From Allobosea sp. TND4EK4 (lineage in GTDB: Bacteria; Pseudomonadota; Alphaproteobacteria; Rhizobiales; Beijerinckiaceae), in NCBI RefSeq assembly GCF_900156025.1, contig NZ_FTMO01000002.1:248001-312000 (forward strand): a DNA stretch of 64,000 bases, written 5' to 3'. A program made the translations under genes and the position numbers. The notes beneath the pieces were generated by a model, which did not search any database, was not told the DNA's origin, and saw only the letters and a program-made list of their open reading frames with translations. This document shows, in pieces, positions 11,901 through 23,048 of the stretch (positions within the stretch are counted from its first letter, which is position 1; every line of letters starts with the position of its first letter).

Positions 11901-12104
11901 TCAGAGGACCTTCAGATCCCCGGCAGCCGTCTTGCCGCGCTCCGTCTTGAGTTCGAACGAAAGCTTCTGCCCCTCGTTCAGCGTCATCAAGCCTGCTTCC
12001 TTGACGGCGGTGATGTGCACGAAGACATCCTTGCCGCCATCCGAAGGCTGGATGAAGCCGAAGCCCTTCTCGGTATTGAACCACTTCACGGTTCCGGTCG
12101 CCAT
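11901..12104 (-). CDS. Cold-shock family RNA-binding protein
   Basis: A 67-residue single cold-shock domain. RNP1 is KGFGFI (13-18) and RNP2 is VFVHI (27-31); the opening [14 protein letters not shown] is typical. It binds single-stranded RNA or DNA as an RNA chaperone. The start at 12104 gives the canonical N-terminus; the upstream in-frame extension is not family-like. Cold induction cannot be judged from the sequence. Confidence 0.95.
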   Translation of the reverse strand: MATGTVKWFNTEKGFGFIQPSDGGKDVFVHITAVKEAGLMTLNEGQKLSFELKTERGKTAAGDLKVL

Positions 12105-12230
12105 AGCCGTATCCCTCGCAGCCGCGCCTGCGGACACGTGGACGATCGCCGACAGCCCGCAACCATGAGGATTGACCGAAATCGGCACCTTGTCGAGATG
12201 AAACGCCGTGCAGATGCATCATCTCTTCGA

Positions 12231-14429
12231 TCAAGTCTTGGTCAGCAGAACCTGCGTCTTGGCTTCCGCTCGGGAAGAGCCGCCGAGATAGATCTCGACC
12301 TCCCCGGGATCGACGACAGACCGCCCCTGCTCGTCATGGACGCCGAGCTGGCGGGCATCGAGCCGGAACCGCAGCGTGCGTGTCTCGCCGGCCTTGAGCA
12401 TGACCTTCTGGAAGCCCTTCAGCTCCCGCAACGGCCGCGACAGGCTGGCGACAGGCTGGCGGATGTAGAGCTGCGCCACCTCCTGCCCCTCGAGCGGCCC
12501 TGCATTGGTGACGTCGACCGAGACCTCGACAGTGCCCGAAAGCGGCAGGGACGAGGCCGAGACGCGCGCGTTCGCATAGGTAAAGCGGCTATAGGATAGT
12601 CCGAAACCGAACGGGTAGAGCGGCTCGTTGCGCTCATCCATGTAGATCGACTCGTAGCGCTGGCGGATCTTCTCCGGCCGTCCGGTCGGCAGCTGGTTGT
12701 AATAAACCGGAATCTGCCCGACCGAGCGCGGAAAGCTCATCGGCACGCGCCCAGAGGGGTTATAGCGCCCGGTCAGGATGTCGGCGATGGCGGGCCGGGC
12801 TTCGGTGCCGCCATGGAAGGTCTGCAGGATCGCCGCGACATGCTCGCTCGCCCAGGTGAGGACGAGCGGCCGCCCGGTCTGCAGCACCAGCACCACCGGC
12901 TTGCCGGTGGCGACCAGCGCTTCCAGCAGCTCCTGCTGCACGCCCGGCAGGTCGAGCTTCGTGCGCGAAGCCGCCTCGCCCATGAACTCGCAATCCTCGC
13001 CCAGCATCGCGACGACGAGATCGGCCGCGGCGGCGGCGCGGATGGCGGCCTCCTTGTCGGCGAATTCGGTGCCGCAGTTCCTGGTGAAGGCGGGCTGATA
13101 GGCGATCGCAACGCCGGCCGGCAGCCGCTCGCGCAGCGCATCCGGCAGCGAGGTGATCTTGCGCCGCCCAAGCCCGGCCGGATCGGTCCAGACCCGCTCC
13201 TCCTCCGGCACCGCCATCGCGCCGATCACGGCGACGGACTTCACGCCCTCACGGATCGGCAGGATGCCGTCGGCGTTCCTGAGCAGGATCGCCCCTTCCC
13301 GCGCGGCCTGCAGCGCCACCGCGCTGGCCTCGGCCGTCTGCATGAGCTTGGGCGCCTGCGACGGATCGACATCGGGCTTCTCGAACAGGCCCATATGATA
13401 TTTGACGCGCAGCACCCGCCGCACCGCCTCGTCGAGCGCCTTCATCGGCACGCGCCCGGCCCGCACCTCGCCGGCCAGATGCTTGTGGTAGACGTCACCC
13501 ATCATGTCCATGTCGATGCCGGCGAGCAGCGCCTTGCGCGCGGCTTCCGCATCGTCGCGGGCGATGCCGTGCAGCCTCAGCTCGGTGATCGAGCCGAAAT
13601 CGGAGGTGACGAAGCCGCGGAAGCCCCATTTGCCACGCAACAAATCGGTCAGCATCGCCTTGTTGGCTGTCGCCGGCACGCCGTTCAGCGCGTTGAAGGC
13701 CGCCATCGCCGTCATCGCGCCGGCATCGAAGGAGGCCTTGAAGGGCGGCAGATAGAGGTCGAAGAGCTGGCTGGTCGGGATCCAGGTCGAGTTGTAGTCG
13801 CGCCCGCCCTCGGCCGCGCCATAGCCGACGAAATGCTTGGGCGTCGTCGCGACCCCGCCGCGCTGGTAGCCATGGGTGCGTGCCGCCGCCACGACCGAGC
13901 CGAGATAGGCGTCCTCGCCCGCCCCCTCCAGCACGCGGCCCCAGCGCGGATCGCGCGAGATGTCGACCATCGGCGCGAAGGTCCAGTTGACGCCGGCGGC
14001 GGAAGCCTCGCGCCCGGTCCAATACGCCGCCTGCTCGATCAGCCCGGGATTCCAGCTCGCCGCCTGGCCGAGCGGCAATGGAAAATAGGTCGAGAAGCCA
14101 TGGACGGCGTCGAGCCCGATGATCAGCGGGATCTTCAGGCGGCTCTCCCGCACCGCCTTCTGCACGGCCAGCACCTCGGCCGGCACGACGAAGTTCATCA
14201 CCGCGCCCATGTCGCCGCTGCGGATCTGTCCGGCGTCGAACCCGTCGCCGCGGCCCGACAGATGCAGCTGCCCGACCTTCTCCTCCAGCGTCATCCGCTT
14301 CAGCAGCGCATCGACCTTGCGCTCGATCGCCTGCGCCTCCCGGCCGGTCTTCCAGGCGAGGGGCTGCTGGGCGAAGGCCGCGGCGGCCGGCAGGCAGAGC
14401 AGGAGGGCAGCGACGAGCCGCAGAAGCAT
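12231..14429 (-). CDS. bglX: Periplasmic beta-glucosidase, GH3 (BglX type)
   Basis: A 732-residue glycoside hydrolase family 3 enzyme with a Sec signal peptide (MLLRLVAALLLCLPAAAAFA, 1-20), so periplasmic. The N-terminal (beta/alpha)8 domain (about 40-360) has GLDAVHGFSTYFP and the nucleophile aspartate in FVTSDFGSI. The alpha/beta sandwich domain (about 400-610) has AMLGEDCEFMGEAASR. A C-terminal fibronectin III-like domain (about 640-725) ends in VDPGEVEIYLGGSS. Length and order match BglX rather than the short cytoplasmic NagZ, so it should act on beta-glucosides and not on muropeptides. It is divergent from the YitT gene. Confidence 0.93.
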   Translation of the reverse strand: MLLRLVAALLLCLPAAAAFAQQPLAWKTGREAQAIERKVDALLKRMTLEEKVGQLHLSGRGDGFDAGQIRSGDMGAVMNFVVPAEVLAVQKAVRESRLKIPLIIGLDAVHGFSTYFPLPLGQAASWNPGLIEQAAYWTGREASAAGVNWTFAPMVDISRDPRWGRVLEGAGEDAYLGSVVAAARTHGYQRGGVATTPKHFVGYGAAEGGRDYNSTWIPTSQLFDLYLPPFKASFDAGAMTAMAAFNALNGVPATANKAMLTDLLRGKWGFRGFVTSDFGSITELRLHGIARDDAEAARKALLAGIDMDMMGDVYHKHLAGEVRAGRVPMKALDEAVRRVLRVKYHMGLFEKPDVDPSQAPKLMQTAEASAVALQAAREGAILLRNADGILPIREGVKSVAVIGAMAVPEEERVWTDPAGLGRRKITSLPDALRERLPAGVAIAYQPAFTRNCGTEFADKEAAIRAAAAADLVVAMLGEDCEFMGEAASRTKLDLPGVQQELLEALVATGKPVVLVLQTGRPLVLTWASEHVAAILQTFHGGTEARPAIADILTGRYNPSGRVPMSFPRSVGQIPVYYNQLPTGRPEKIRQRYESIYMDERNEPLYPFGFGLSYSRFTYANARVSASSLPLSGTVEVSVDVTNAGPLEGQEVAQLYIRQPVASLSRPLRELKGFQKVMLKAGETRTLRFRLDARQLGVHDEQGRSVVDPGEVEIYLGGSSRAEAKTQVLLTKT

Positions 14430-14583
14430 CAGGACGATCTCTCCGGTGAAGGAAGACCTGCGCCTACAGGATCGGACGGGGCGGCTCAACCGCTGGCTCC
14501 GTCGCAGCGGCCGGATCGGCGGTGGCGCACCCATTGCATGACGATGGCCATGTCCCCCGCCAGCGGCTAACAGGTGTGCAGCC

Positions 14584-15207
14584 ATGTCGCAGACAGCCAT
14601 CGTCATGACCCCGCACCGGCACCGCTTCTACGAAGACCTGCTCGCGATCCCGCTGGGCTCGCTGATGGTCAGCATCGGCGTGGTGCTGTTCGCCAAGGCG
14701 ACCGTGCTGACCGGCGGCGCCGCGGGCCTGGCGCTCCTGTTGCAATTCGCAGCGGGCTGGAATTTCAGCGTCCTGTTCTTCGTGATCAACCTGCCCTTCT
14801 ACTGGCTGGCGCTGCGCCGCATGGGCCTGCCCTTCACCTTGCGCACCATCGCCGCCGTCGCCCTCATCTCGGTCTTCGTCTGGGCGACGCCGCTCTGGCT
14901 GCGCATCGAATCGGTCGCGCCGCTCTATGCGGCCATCGCAGGCGGTGTCGCGATGGGCCTCGGCCTGCTCGCGCTCGCCCGCCATCGCACCGCCATCGGC
15001 GGCGTCAACATCCTCGCGCTCTATCTGCAGGAGCGGCACGGCATCCGCGCCGGCTGGGTCCAGCTCGGCATCGACGCGATGATCTTCGCCGCCGCACTCT
15101 TCCTGCTTCCGCTCGACAAGGTCGCGCTCTCGCTCGTCGGGACCGTCGTCATCAACGCCATCCTGGCGATGAACCACAAGCCCGGCCGCTACATGGCGGT
15201 ATCCTGA
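14584..15207 (+). CDS. YitT family membrane protein
   Basis: A 207-residue inner-membrane protein with five predicted helices (about 24-44, 52-75, 83-103, 112-135 and 155-175). It carries the YitT core pattern VLFAKATVLTGGAAGLALLL and TAIGGVNILALYLQ, the repeated TGG/IGG glycine motifs of the DUF161/YitT family. The cargo is unknown. The C-terminal cytoplasmic DUF2179 domain of Gram-positive members is absent, as is usual for short proteobacterial versions. It lies 155 bp from the divergent bglX start. Confidence 0.85.
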   Translation: MSQTAIVMTPHRHRFYEDLLAIPLGSLMVSIGVVLFAKATVLTGGAAGLALLLQFAAGWNFSVLFFVINLPFYWLALRRMGLPFTLRTIAAVALISVFVWATPLWLRIESVAPLYAAIAGGVAMGLGLLALARHRTAIGGVNILALYLQERHGIRAGWVQLGIDAMIFAAALFLLPLDKVALSLVGTVVINAILAMNHKPGRYMAVS

Positions 15208-15291
15208 CGCAGGGCCTCCTGCCTTCGGAGCGGTTGCACCGTGCCGGCCATCATGCGACTCAAACGCCGAAAGCGAACGGCGAGACGAGAC

Positions 15292-16464
15292 ATGGCCCAG
15301 CCCCTGACGATCGAAGATCTGCGCATCATGGCCAGGCGCCGCGTGCCGCGCATGTTCTACGATTATGCCGATTCCGGCGCCTGGACCGAAGGCACCTACC
15401 GCGCCAACGAGACCGATTTCGCCAAGATCAAGCTGCGCCAGCGCGTCGCGGTCGACATGACCAACCGCTCGCTGGCCTCGACGATGATCGGCCAGCCGGT
15501 CGCGATGCCGGTCGCCATCGCACCCACCGGCATGACCGGGATGCAGCATGCCGATGGCGAGATTCTCGCGGCCCGCGCCGCCGCCAAGGCCGGCGTGCCC
15601 TTCACCCTCTCGACCATGAGCATCTGCTCGATCGAGGACGTGGCGAACCACACCAGCGCGCCCTTCTGGTTCCAGCTCTATGTGATGAAGGACCGCGACT
15701 TCATCTCGCGGCTGATCCAGCGCGCCAAGGCCGCCGGCTGCTCGGCCCTGGTGCTGACGCTCGACCTGCAGATCCTCGGCCAGCGCCACAAGGATATCCG
15801 CAACGGCCTCTCGGCCCCGCCCAAGCCCACTCTGGCGAACATGATCAACCTCGCCTTCAAGCCGTGGTGGTGCCTGAAGATGCTGGACACGCCGCGCCGC
15901 CAGTTCGGCAACATCGTCGGCCACGTCACCGGCGTCGCCGACATGTCCTCGCTCGGCTCCTGGACGGCCAGCCAGTTCGACCCGAAGCTGAACTGGGACG
16001 ACATCAAGTGGATCAAGGACCAGTGGGGCGGCAAGCTGATCCTGAAGGGCATCCTCGACCCCGAGGATGCCGAGACCGCGGCGCAGAGCGGCGCCGATGC
16101 GCTGATCGTCTCCAACCACGGCGGGCGCCAGCTCGACGGCGCTCTCTCCTCCATCGAGGCGCTGCCAGGCGTCGTCGATCAGGTCGGCAACCGCATCGAG
16201 GTGCTGTTCGACGGCGGCATCCGCTCCGGTCAGGACGTGATCAAGGCGCTCGCGCTGGGCGCACACGGCACCTTCATCGGCCGTGCCTTCCTCTACGGGC
16301 TCGGCGCCATGGGCGAGAAAGGCGTCACCGCGACGCTCGACATCATCCGCAAGGAGCTCGACACCACCATGGCCCTCTGCGGCCTGCGCGACATCCAGAA
16401 CGTCGACGAGCGCATTCTGGTGGGCGGCCGCGAGGGAGCGATCAAGCGGCTGGCGGGGGGGTAG
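15292..16464 (+). CDS. lldD: FMN-dependent L-lactate dehydrogenase / alpha-hydroxy acid oxidase
   Basis: A 390-residue FMN-binding TIM barrel. Signatures are PVAIAPTGMTGMQHADGE near the FMN site, the catalytic-histidine motif SNHGGRQLDGALSS (about 281-294) and the phosphate-binding GGIRSGQDVIKALALGA. It oxidises L-lactate (or another L-2-hydroxy acid) to the keto acid, probably at the inner face of the membrane with quinone as acceptor. ATG 15292 is chosen because MAQPLTIEDLRIMARRR is the normal family start. No lactate permease or lldR-type regulator adjoins it. Substrate assignment within the family is likely but not certain. Confidence 0.88.
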   Translation: MAQPLTIEDLRIMARRRVPRMFYDYADSGAWTEGTYRANETDFAKIKLRQRVAVDMTNRSLASTMIGQPVAMPVAIAPTGMTGMQHADGEILAARAAAKAGVPFTLSTMSICSIEDVANHTSAPFWFQLYVMKDRDFISRLIQRAKAAGCSALVLTLDLQILGQRHKDIRNGLSAPPKPTLANMINLAFKPWWCLKMLDTPRRQFGNIVGHVTGVADMSSLGSWTASQFDPKLNWDDIKWIKDQWGGKLILKGILDPEDAETAAQSGADALIVSNHGGRQLDGALSSIEALPGVVDQVGNRIEVLFDGGIRSGQDVIKALALGAHGTFIGRAFLYGLGAMGEKGVTATLDIIRKELDTTMALCGLRDIQNVDERILVGGREGAIKRLAGG

Positions 16465-16525
16465 GGTTCGAAGGGCTAGGCCGTCGCCTCAAGGGCTCGC
16501 TTTCGGCAGAGCGAAAGGACGGTGA

Positions 16526-17251
16526 GTGACCTGGTCGATCGTTGCGCGCGACGCGGAAACCGGCGCGTTCGGCGTTATCTGCGCCTCCCGCGCGCTAGCC
16601 GTCGGGGCGGTCGTACCCTATGGCGCCGGACGGACCGGCGCGATTGCAACGCAGGCCTTCGCCAATCCGTTCTGCGGCGTCGATGGTCTCGCGATGCTTA
16701 GGGAAGGCTGCACCGCGCCGGAAATCGTGGCGGCTTTGTTGAGCGCCGATCAAGGACGCGATCACCGGCAGTTCCATCTCATCGACCGGGAAGGACGAAC
16801 TGCTGCCTATACCGGTACAGCCTGCCTGAACTGGAGCGGCAGTGTGGAGGGACCGGAGGTTTCGGTGGCGGGAAACATGCTGCACGGGCCACAGGTCGTC
16901 GCGAGCACGCTCGACGCCTACATATCGGCATCCGCGGCGGATTTCGACGAGCGCCTCATCATCGCCATGGAAGCGGGCGAGGCGGCTGGCGGTGATCGCC
17001 GCGGCCGTCAGTCCTGCGCCATGAAGATCTGGTTGGACGCGCCGTTTTCGCGTTTCGACCTGCGTGTCGACGATCACCCCGAACCACTGACGGAGCTTCG
17101 CCGCCTGTGGCGATTGGCTCATCAGGGCTATGTGCCGTTTCAAACCGCACTCCCCTCCCGGTCCAACCCGGCTGGAGCAACGGATCGCGAGGCCGTTTAT
17201 CGCATGTGCGAGGCTTACGCTGCGGCCTGGAACGCCGAAAATCCCGAATAG
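16526..17251 (+). CDS. DUF1028 family protein (Ntn-hydrolase-like)
   Basis: A 241-residue DUF1028 protein. The N-terminus MTWSIVARDAETGAFGV and the segment VVPYGAGRTGAIATQAFANP are typical. The family is thought to share the Ntn-hydrolase fold, with Thr2 here positioned as a possible N-terminal nucleophile; activity and substrate are unknown. GTG start at 16526 with purine-rich GAAAGGACGG before it. The gene follows lldD by 61 bp and may be co-transcribed. A hairpin terminator lies about 85 bp downstream. Confidence 0.85.
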   Translation: MTWSIVARDAETGAFGVICASRALAVGAVVPYGAGRTGAIATQAFANPFCGVDGLAMLREGCTAPEIVAALLSADQGRDHRQFHLIDREGRTAAYTGTACLNWSGSVEGPEVSVAGNMLHGPQVVASTLDAYISASAADFDERLIIAMEAGEAAGGDRRGRQSCAMKIWLDAPFSRFDLRVDDHPEPLTELRRLWRLAHQGYVPFQTALPSRSNPAGATDREAVYRMCEAYAAAWNAENPE

Positions 17252-17337
17252 CCGTACGAGGACGAACGTCGCTCGCAGGCACAGAGGTCGAGAATACGAC
17301 ACTGCATTCGATCTCAGGCCGGGGTCTTTCAAAAAAG

Positions 17338-17370
17338 GGGCCCGCATCGATCAACGACGCGGGCCCTTTC
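17338..17370. terminator. Rho-independent-like hairpin between convergent genes
   Basis: Perfect 8-bp GC stem, GGGCCCGC (17338-17345) and GCGGGCCC (17359-17366), followed by TTTC on the plus strand and preceded by an A-run (17331-17336). It could therefore end transcription of both the DUF1028 gene and the convergent ABC binding-protein gene. Confidence 0.75.
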
Positions 17371-17426
17371 TGCCTTATGGCTGTCTCATAACGCCGGGAT
17401 CGCTCCCGGCGCAGCCTTGTTCAGCC

Positions 17427-19214
17427 TCAGGCGCGATACCACGCCGCCAGGTTCCAGGTGTCGACGTCCCAGCCTGAGTGGTCGTGCATCAGGCTCTGCG
17501 CCGCGGCGACGACCTTGGTGCGCGAGAGGATCGGCAGGATGACGTTGGCCTCGCAGAAGATCTCGTTGACCTTGATCAGCAGCTCGGCGCGCTTGGCAGG
17601 GTCCAGCTCCTTCTGCGCGGCCTTGTAGGCCTCGTCCGCCGCCGGGTCGGAGTAGCGGGAGATGTTGCGGCCGAGCCACTTGTTCTCCTTGTTCGCGATC
17701 TCCCATGAGGTGAACTGGTTGAGGAAGCGCTCGGGATCCGGCTGCGGCTGCGTCGTGGTGTACATCTCCATGTCCACATAGAGCTTGGTGTAGGTGTCGG
17801 GGTTCGCCACGTCCGAGGAGAAGAACACCGAGGCGGTGACCGACTTCAGCTCCAGATCGATGCCGGCCTTCTGGCAGGCCTGCTTGATGATCGCCTGCAC
17901 CTTCTGGCGCGGGGCGTTGATCGAGGTCTGGAAGACGTATTTGAGCTTCTTGCCATCCTTCTCGCGGATGCCGTCCGAGCCCTTCTTCCAGCCGGCTTCG
18001 TCGAGGATCTTGTTCGCCTTGTCGAGGCTGAACTCGTATTTCAGCTTCTGCGACTTGAAGCGCGCCGGCTGGTTGACGAAGCTCGCGGTGGCGGTGCCGG
18101 CGCGGCCATAGATGAACTTCTGGATCGAGTCGCGGTCGATCAGCAGGTTGATCGCCTTGCGCACGGCCGGGTCCGACAGCGTCGGATGCTTCGTCTTGAC
18201 GCTGGAGCGCTCGCCATCGACCTCGGTCCAGGGATCGGTGGTGTTGAGCGTGATGAACTCGATGTCGCCGGCGGGGGCTGCGCTGACCTTGCCGCGGCCG
18301 CCGGTCTCCATGCGCTTCAGCAGCTCGTCCTCGACGAGGGTGTCCCAGGCATAGTCGTATTCGCCGGTCTGCAGCACGGCGCGCGCCGCCGAGACCGCGT
18401 CACCGCCGCCCTTCACCTCGAGCGTGTCGAAATGCGGCCGGTTGGCGACATGATAGTCCGGGTTGCGCTCCGCCTTGATGATGTCGCCCGGCTTGAAGTC
18501 GGTGAACTTGTAGGGGCCGGTGCCGACGGGCTTCAGATTCTCGGGCGCCTCGCGCGACTTGGCACCGATGAACTCGCCGAAGCGGTGCTTCGGGATGATC
18601 ATGCCGGCGACACCGACGAAGGGGTCGGCCCAGAACGGCGTCGGCTTGGCGAAGATCACCTTGACCGTGAGGTCGTCGATCTTCTCGACCTTGATGTCCT
18701 TGTAGGCGCCCGAGGTGTAGGCGGCCGTCGCCGGATCGGCCGCATACTGCCAGGTGAAGACGACGTCGTCGGCGGTGAAGGGCTTGCCGTCATGCCATTT
18801 CACGCCCGGCTTGAGCTTCCAGGTGACGGTCGTCCCGTCGGCCGAGAGGCCACCATTCTCCTTGGTAGGCACTTCCGCCGCGAGCTGCGGCACGAGGTTG
18901 CCTTCCTTGTCCCAGCCGGCGAGCGGCTCGTAGAAGATGCGCGAGGAGATCTGGTCCTTGGTGCCCGAGGCGAAGTGCGGGTTCAGCAGCGTCGGCGCCT
19001 GCCAGAGCAGCATCTTCAGCGGGCCGCCGCCGCCGGCCTTGGTCGGCTTGTAGTCGAGCGTGGCATTCGCCATCGCGACCCCGTTCCAGAGCAGGATCTG
19101 GCTCGCGACGGGGGCGGCGATGCCGACGGCCGCCATGTTCCTCATGAAGGAGCGCCGCGACAGGCGGCCTTCCTTCAGATCTTCAACCATGCCTTGAATC
19201 GTTTCGCTGCTCAT
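17427..19214 (-). CDS. Tat-exported peptide/nickel-type ABC substrate-binding protein
   Basis: A 595-residue SBP_bac_5 family periplasmic binding protein. The N-terminus carries a twin-arginine signal (GRLSRRSFMRNMAAVG, about 17-32). The family pattern follows: FYEPLAGWD, the WHDGKPFTADDVVFTW segment (about 138-153), VGTGPYKF and repeated SDPAVRKAINLLIDRD. Ligand class is probably oligopeptide or a related compound, but it cannot be read from sequence. No permease or ATPase gene adjoins it, so it is an orphan or uses a transporter elsewhere. A convergent terminator lies just past its end. Confidence 0.9.
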   Translation of the reverse strand: MSSETIQGMVEDLKEGRLSRRSFMRNMAAVGIAAPVASQILLWNGVAMANATLDYKPTKAGGGGPLKMLLWQAPTLLNPHFASGTKDQISSRIFYEPLAGWDKEGNLVPQLAAEVPTKENGGLSADGTTVTWKLKPGVKWHDGKPFTADDVVFTWQYAADPATAAYTSGAYKDIKVEKIDDLTVKVIFAKPTPFWADPFVGVAGMIIPKHRFGEFIGAKSREAPENLKPVGTGPYKFTDFKPGDIIKAERNPDYHVANRPHFDTLEVKGGGDAVSAARAVLQTGEYDYAWDTLVEDELLKRMETGGRGKVSAAPAGDIEFITLNTTDPWTEVDGERSSVKTKHPTLSDPAVRKAINLLIDRDSIQKFIYGRAGTATASFVNQPARFKSQKLKYEFSLDKANKILDEAGWKKGSDGIREKDGKKLKYVFQTSINAPRQKVQAIIKQACQKAGIDLELKSVTASVFFSSDVANPDTYTKLYVDMEMYTTTQPQPDPERFLNQFTSWEIANKENKWLGRNISRYSDPAADEAYKAAQKELDPAKRAELLIKVNEIFCEANVILPILSRTKVVAAAQSLMHDHSGWDVDTWNLAAWYRA

Positions 19215-19470
19215 AGCCGACCTTCACATCACAACAAGAAAGAAGCCGGCCAATAAATGGGCCGGTTCTAAACTGACCTAAGGTGAACCAAAGCCTGAAG
19301 AAGCTTGGATTCGCCTTCGTGCTAGTGAGGCGTATCTTAAGCCGGTCTTAAAGTGACCGATGGCCGCAGCATGGCCGGGCAGCGTGCCGCACATTGCGGC
19401 AAATGGTTGCGGGCTGAGCAATCCCATTGCTCGGCCATCGGCTCGACGCCGAGCAGCACGAGCCTGGAAT

Positions 19471-19509
19471 CACGGCGTCATCCCGGGCCAAGCCCGGGAT
19501 GACGCCGTG
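19471..19509. repeat. Perfect 18-bp inverted repeat hairpin
   Basis: CACGGCGTCATCCCGGGC (19471-19488), loop CAA, then the exact reverse complement (19492-19509). It is a flawless stem just after the ettA stop on the minus strand, and may act as a transcript end or be a compact member of the CATCCCGG repeat family. Confidence 0.85.
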
Positions 19510-19522
19510 TCCGGACAAAACC

Positions 19523-21175
<1,653 letters not shown>

Positions 21176-21338
21176 GGGGCGTGCGGGCTCCGCTGGCGGA
21201 CCGATGGTCGGGCGTGTCGGGAAATCTGGCGCGTATGTAGCGAGGCGCATCGCAAGCCGCAACCGGTGGCGCGATTGTACACCGACATCGGCGGCCTGAA
21301 TAATGCCGCGCCGGGCGAGCATCGAAGGGGCATCCGAC

Positions 21339-21881
21339 GTGTCAGATGAAACAGGCCGCGCCACCATCGAGCTGCGTCTGGCCAACAGCGACCAGCTGTT
21401 CAACACGCTCGATCCCTTTCCCTTTCGGGAGGGCGACATCGATGTCGATGCCGAGCGCTACATCGTCGAATGGGCGCAGGACCTACCCGAGGACTCGGAC
21501 ATCGCGATCGTCATCCATCTGCAGGGGGCGGCGGACCCCGGAAAGCCCCGTCCCGATCTCGCCGCCGCCATCACCGGCTGGTTCGCCGCCAAGGCGCGCG
21601 CCGAATCCCACGCCCTGCGGGCGCTGTTTCGCGACGGGAGGCTCGCCTTCCTGATCGGCTTCGCCGGCCTGTCGTTTTGCCTCTTCCTGAGCTTTCTGCT
21701 GACCCAGCGCTCCGAAGGCCCCTTTGCCCGGGTCCTGCAGGAAAGCCTCGTGATCATCGGCTGGGTGGTGATCTGGCGCCCGGCCGAGATGTTCCTCTAC
21801 GACTGGCTGCCGCTGCTCCGCCGCAAGCGGCTCTACCAGAGGCTGGCCAGGGCCGCAGTGACGGTGAGGATGGAGGCCTGA
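21339..21881 (+). CDS. Hypothetical protein with one to two membrane helices
   Basis: About 180 residues. An N-terminal soluble part contains [20 protein letters not shown] and a [19 protein letters not shown] segment. A hydrophobic helix follows ([18 protein letters not shown]), then a weaker one around [17 protein letters not shown] and a basic tail. I do not recognise a named family, although similar uncharacterised proteins are common in alphaproteobacteria. GTG 21339 is preferred for its upstream GAAGGGG; ATG at 21303 is an alternative. It converges on the beta-lactamase-like gene with a 7-bp gap. Confidence 0.65.
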   Translation: MSDETGRATIELRLANSDQLFNTLDPFPFREGDIDVDAERYIVEWAQDLPEDSDIAIVIHLQGAADPGKPRPDLAAAITGWFAAKARAESHALRALFRDGRLAFLIGFAGLSFCLFLSFLLTQRSEGPFARVLQESLVIIGWVVIWRPAEMFLYDWLPLLRRKRLYQRLARAAVTVRMEA

Positions 21882-21888
21882 AGCGCCC

Positions 21889-22884
21889 TCAAGCCGGCTC
21901 GACCAGCCCGGCCAGGAAGCGCACGAACCGCTTCGTCCGGCCAGGCCGGGCCGAGGGACGTTGCGCCAGTTGCACGACGACCAGCCGATGCGCGGGAACC
22001 ACCGCGATGAACTGGCCGCCGAACCCCGCCGCGAACGCCGCACCCGGTCCAAATCGTGCGGCCGGCAACGTCCACCACAGATAGCCATAGCCGAGATCAC
22101 CGCGATCCGTCGTCGAATGCGCGCTCAGCGACTGGGCGACCCAGTCCGATGGGATGATCTGGCGCCCGCCCCAGTTGCCGCGATCGAGGATGAGTTGGCC
22201 GAAACGGAGCGCGTCCCCCGCCGTCAACTTGAATGGATAGGCCTCATGACGGGATTGTGGAACGCGCACATACCGACCGTCATCGGCTTCGAAGTCCACC
22301 ATCCCGATGGGCCGCGCGATGCGATGGGCGAAGCTGGCGAAGATGTCCTCGCCGGTCTGCCGCCGGTAGATGGTGCCCAGAGCGTTGAAGTCCCAGTTGT
22401 TGTAGAACCAGAACGTGCCGGGGGCGTGGCTGCCGCGCGCCGGTCGCTTCTCGCGCATATCGGCGGTCTCATGGGCGGACACATGATAGACCCCTGAGCG
22501 CGCTCCGAGCAGATCGCGCACCGTCGCCTGTTTTTCGGGCTCGGTCAGGGCGGGCGGCAGATCGTCGATGCCGAGTTGCGCAAGCGTCGCCGACGGGTCG
22601 ATTCGCTTCTCGGCGATGGCGATCCCATGGAGCGCGCCGAGCAGGCTTTTGCGCACCGAGGCGACATCGATTTTAAGCCGCTCATTCCCCAGGCTCGCCA
22701 GCCGCTGGCCGTCGCGCATGACGATCAAGGCCGCCAGGGCCTCATCCCGAAATTGCTCGTCCGCCAGGCTGGCGGCGGCGCTCGATCCCGCCGAGCCTCG
22801 CGCATGCAAGGCCGACGCCGCACCGAGCCAGGAAAAAGCGGCCAGCGCAAACAGGCGGCGACGCGTGGGGTCGATCATGCTCAT
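21889..22884 (-). CDS. Class C beta-lactamase-like serine hydrolase
   Basis: A 331-residue penicillin-binding-protein-like serine hydrolase, probably exported (MIDPTRRRLFALAAFSWLGA has a twin-arginine-like basic stretch before a hydrophobic core). The active-site S-x-x-K is in ASVRKSLLGALHG (about 75), and the Tyr-x-Asn motif in FWFYNNWDFNALG (about 162). The third motif, usually K/H-x-G, is not clear; the region GPGAAFAAGFGGQFIAVVP may fill it. Members include esterases, peptidases and beta-lactamases, so the substrate is undefined. Start at 22884 (MSMIDPTRRR), or two codons later. Confidence 0.85.
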   Translation of the reverse strand: MSMIDPTRRRLFALAAFSWLGAASALHARGSAGSSAAASLADEQFRDEALAALIVMRDGQRLASLGNERLKIDVASVRKSLLGALHGIAIAEKRIDPSATLAQLGIDDLPPALTEPEKQATVRDLLGARSGVYHVSAHETADMREKRPARGSHAPGTFWFYNNWDFNALGTIYRRQTGEDIFASFAHRIARPIGMVDFEADDGRYVRVPQSRHEAYPFKLTAGDALRFGQLILDRGNWGGRQIIPSDWVAQSLSAHSTTDRGDLGYGYLWWTLPAARFGPGAAFAAGFGGQFIAVVPAHRLVVVQLAQRPSARPGRTKRFVRFLAGLVEPA

Positions 22885-23048
22885 CGCCGAAATCCGGGGG
22901 CGCTTGTCAGGAGTGAGGTATGGCGCAGCGATCCACGGCTTCATTATGACGCGCGCGCTTCACGAACGCGCCAGACCCGTGACCCGGCTCTTTCCTCGGC
23001 CCGGCTTTTGCCGCAGCCTGAACGGGCTGGGCAGCATGGGAGCCGTCG

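Noticed and set aside
12231-14429. Assignment of the GH3 enzyme as the recycling glucosaminidase NagZ.
   Set aside because: It has a signal peptide, three domains and about 730 residues; NagZ is a single-domain cytoplasmic protein of about 340 residues.
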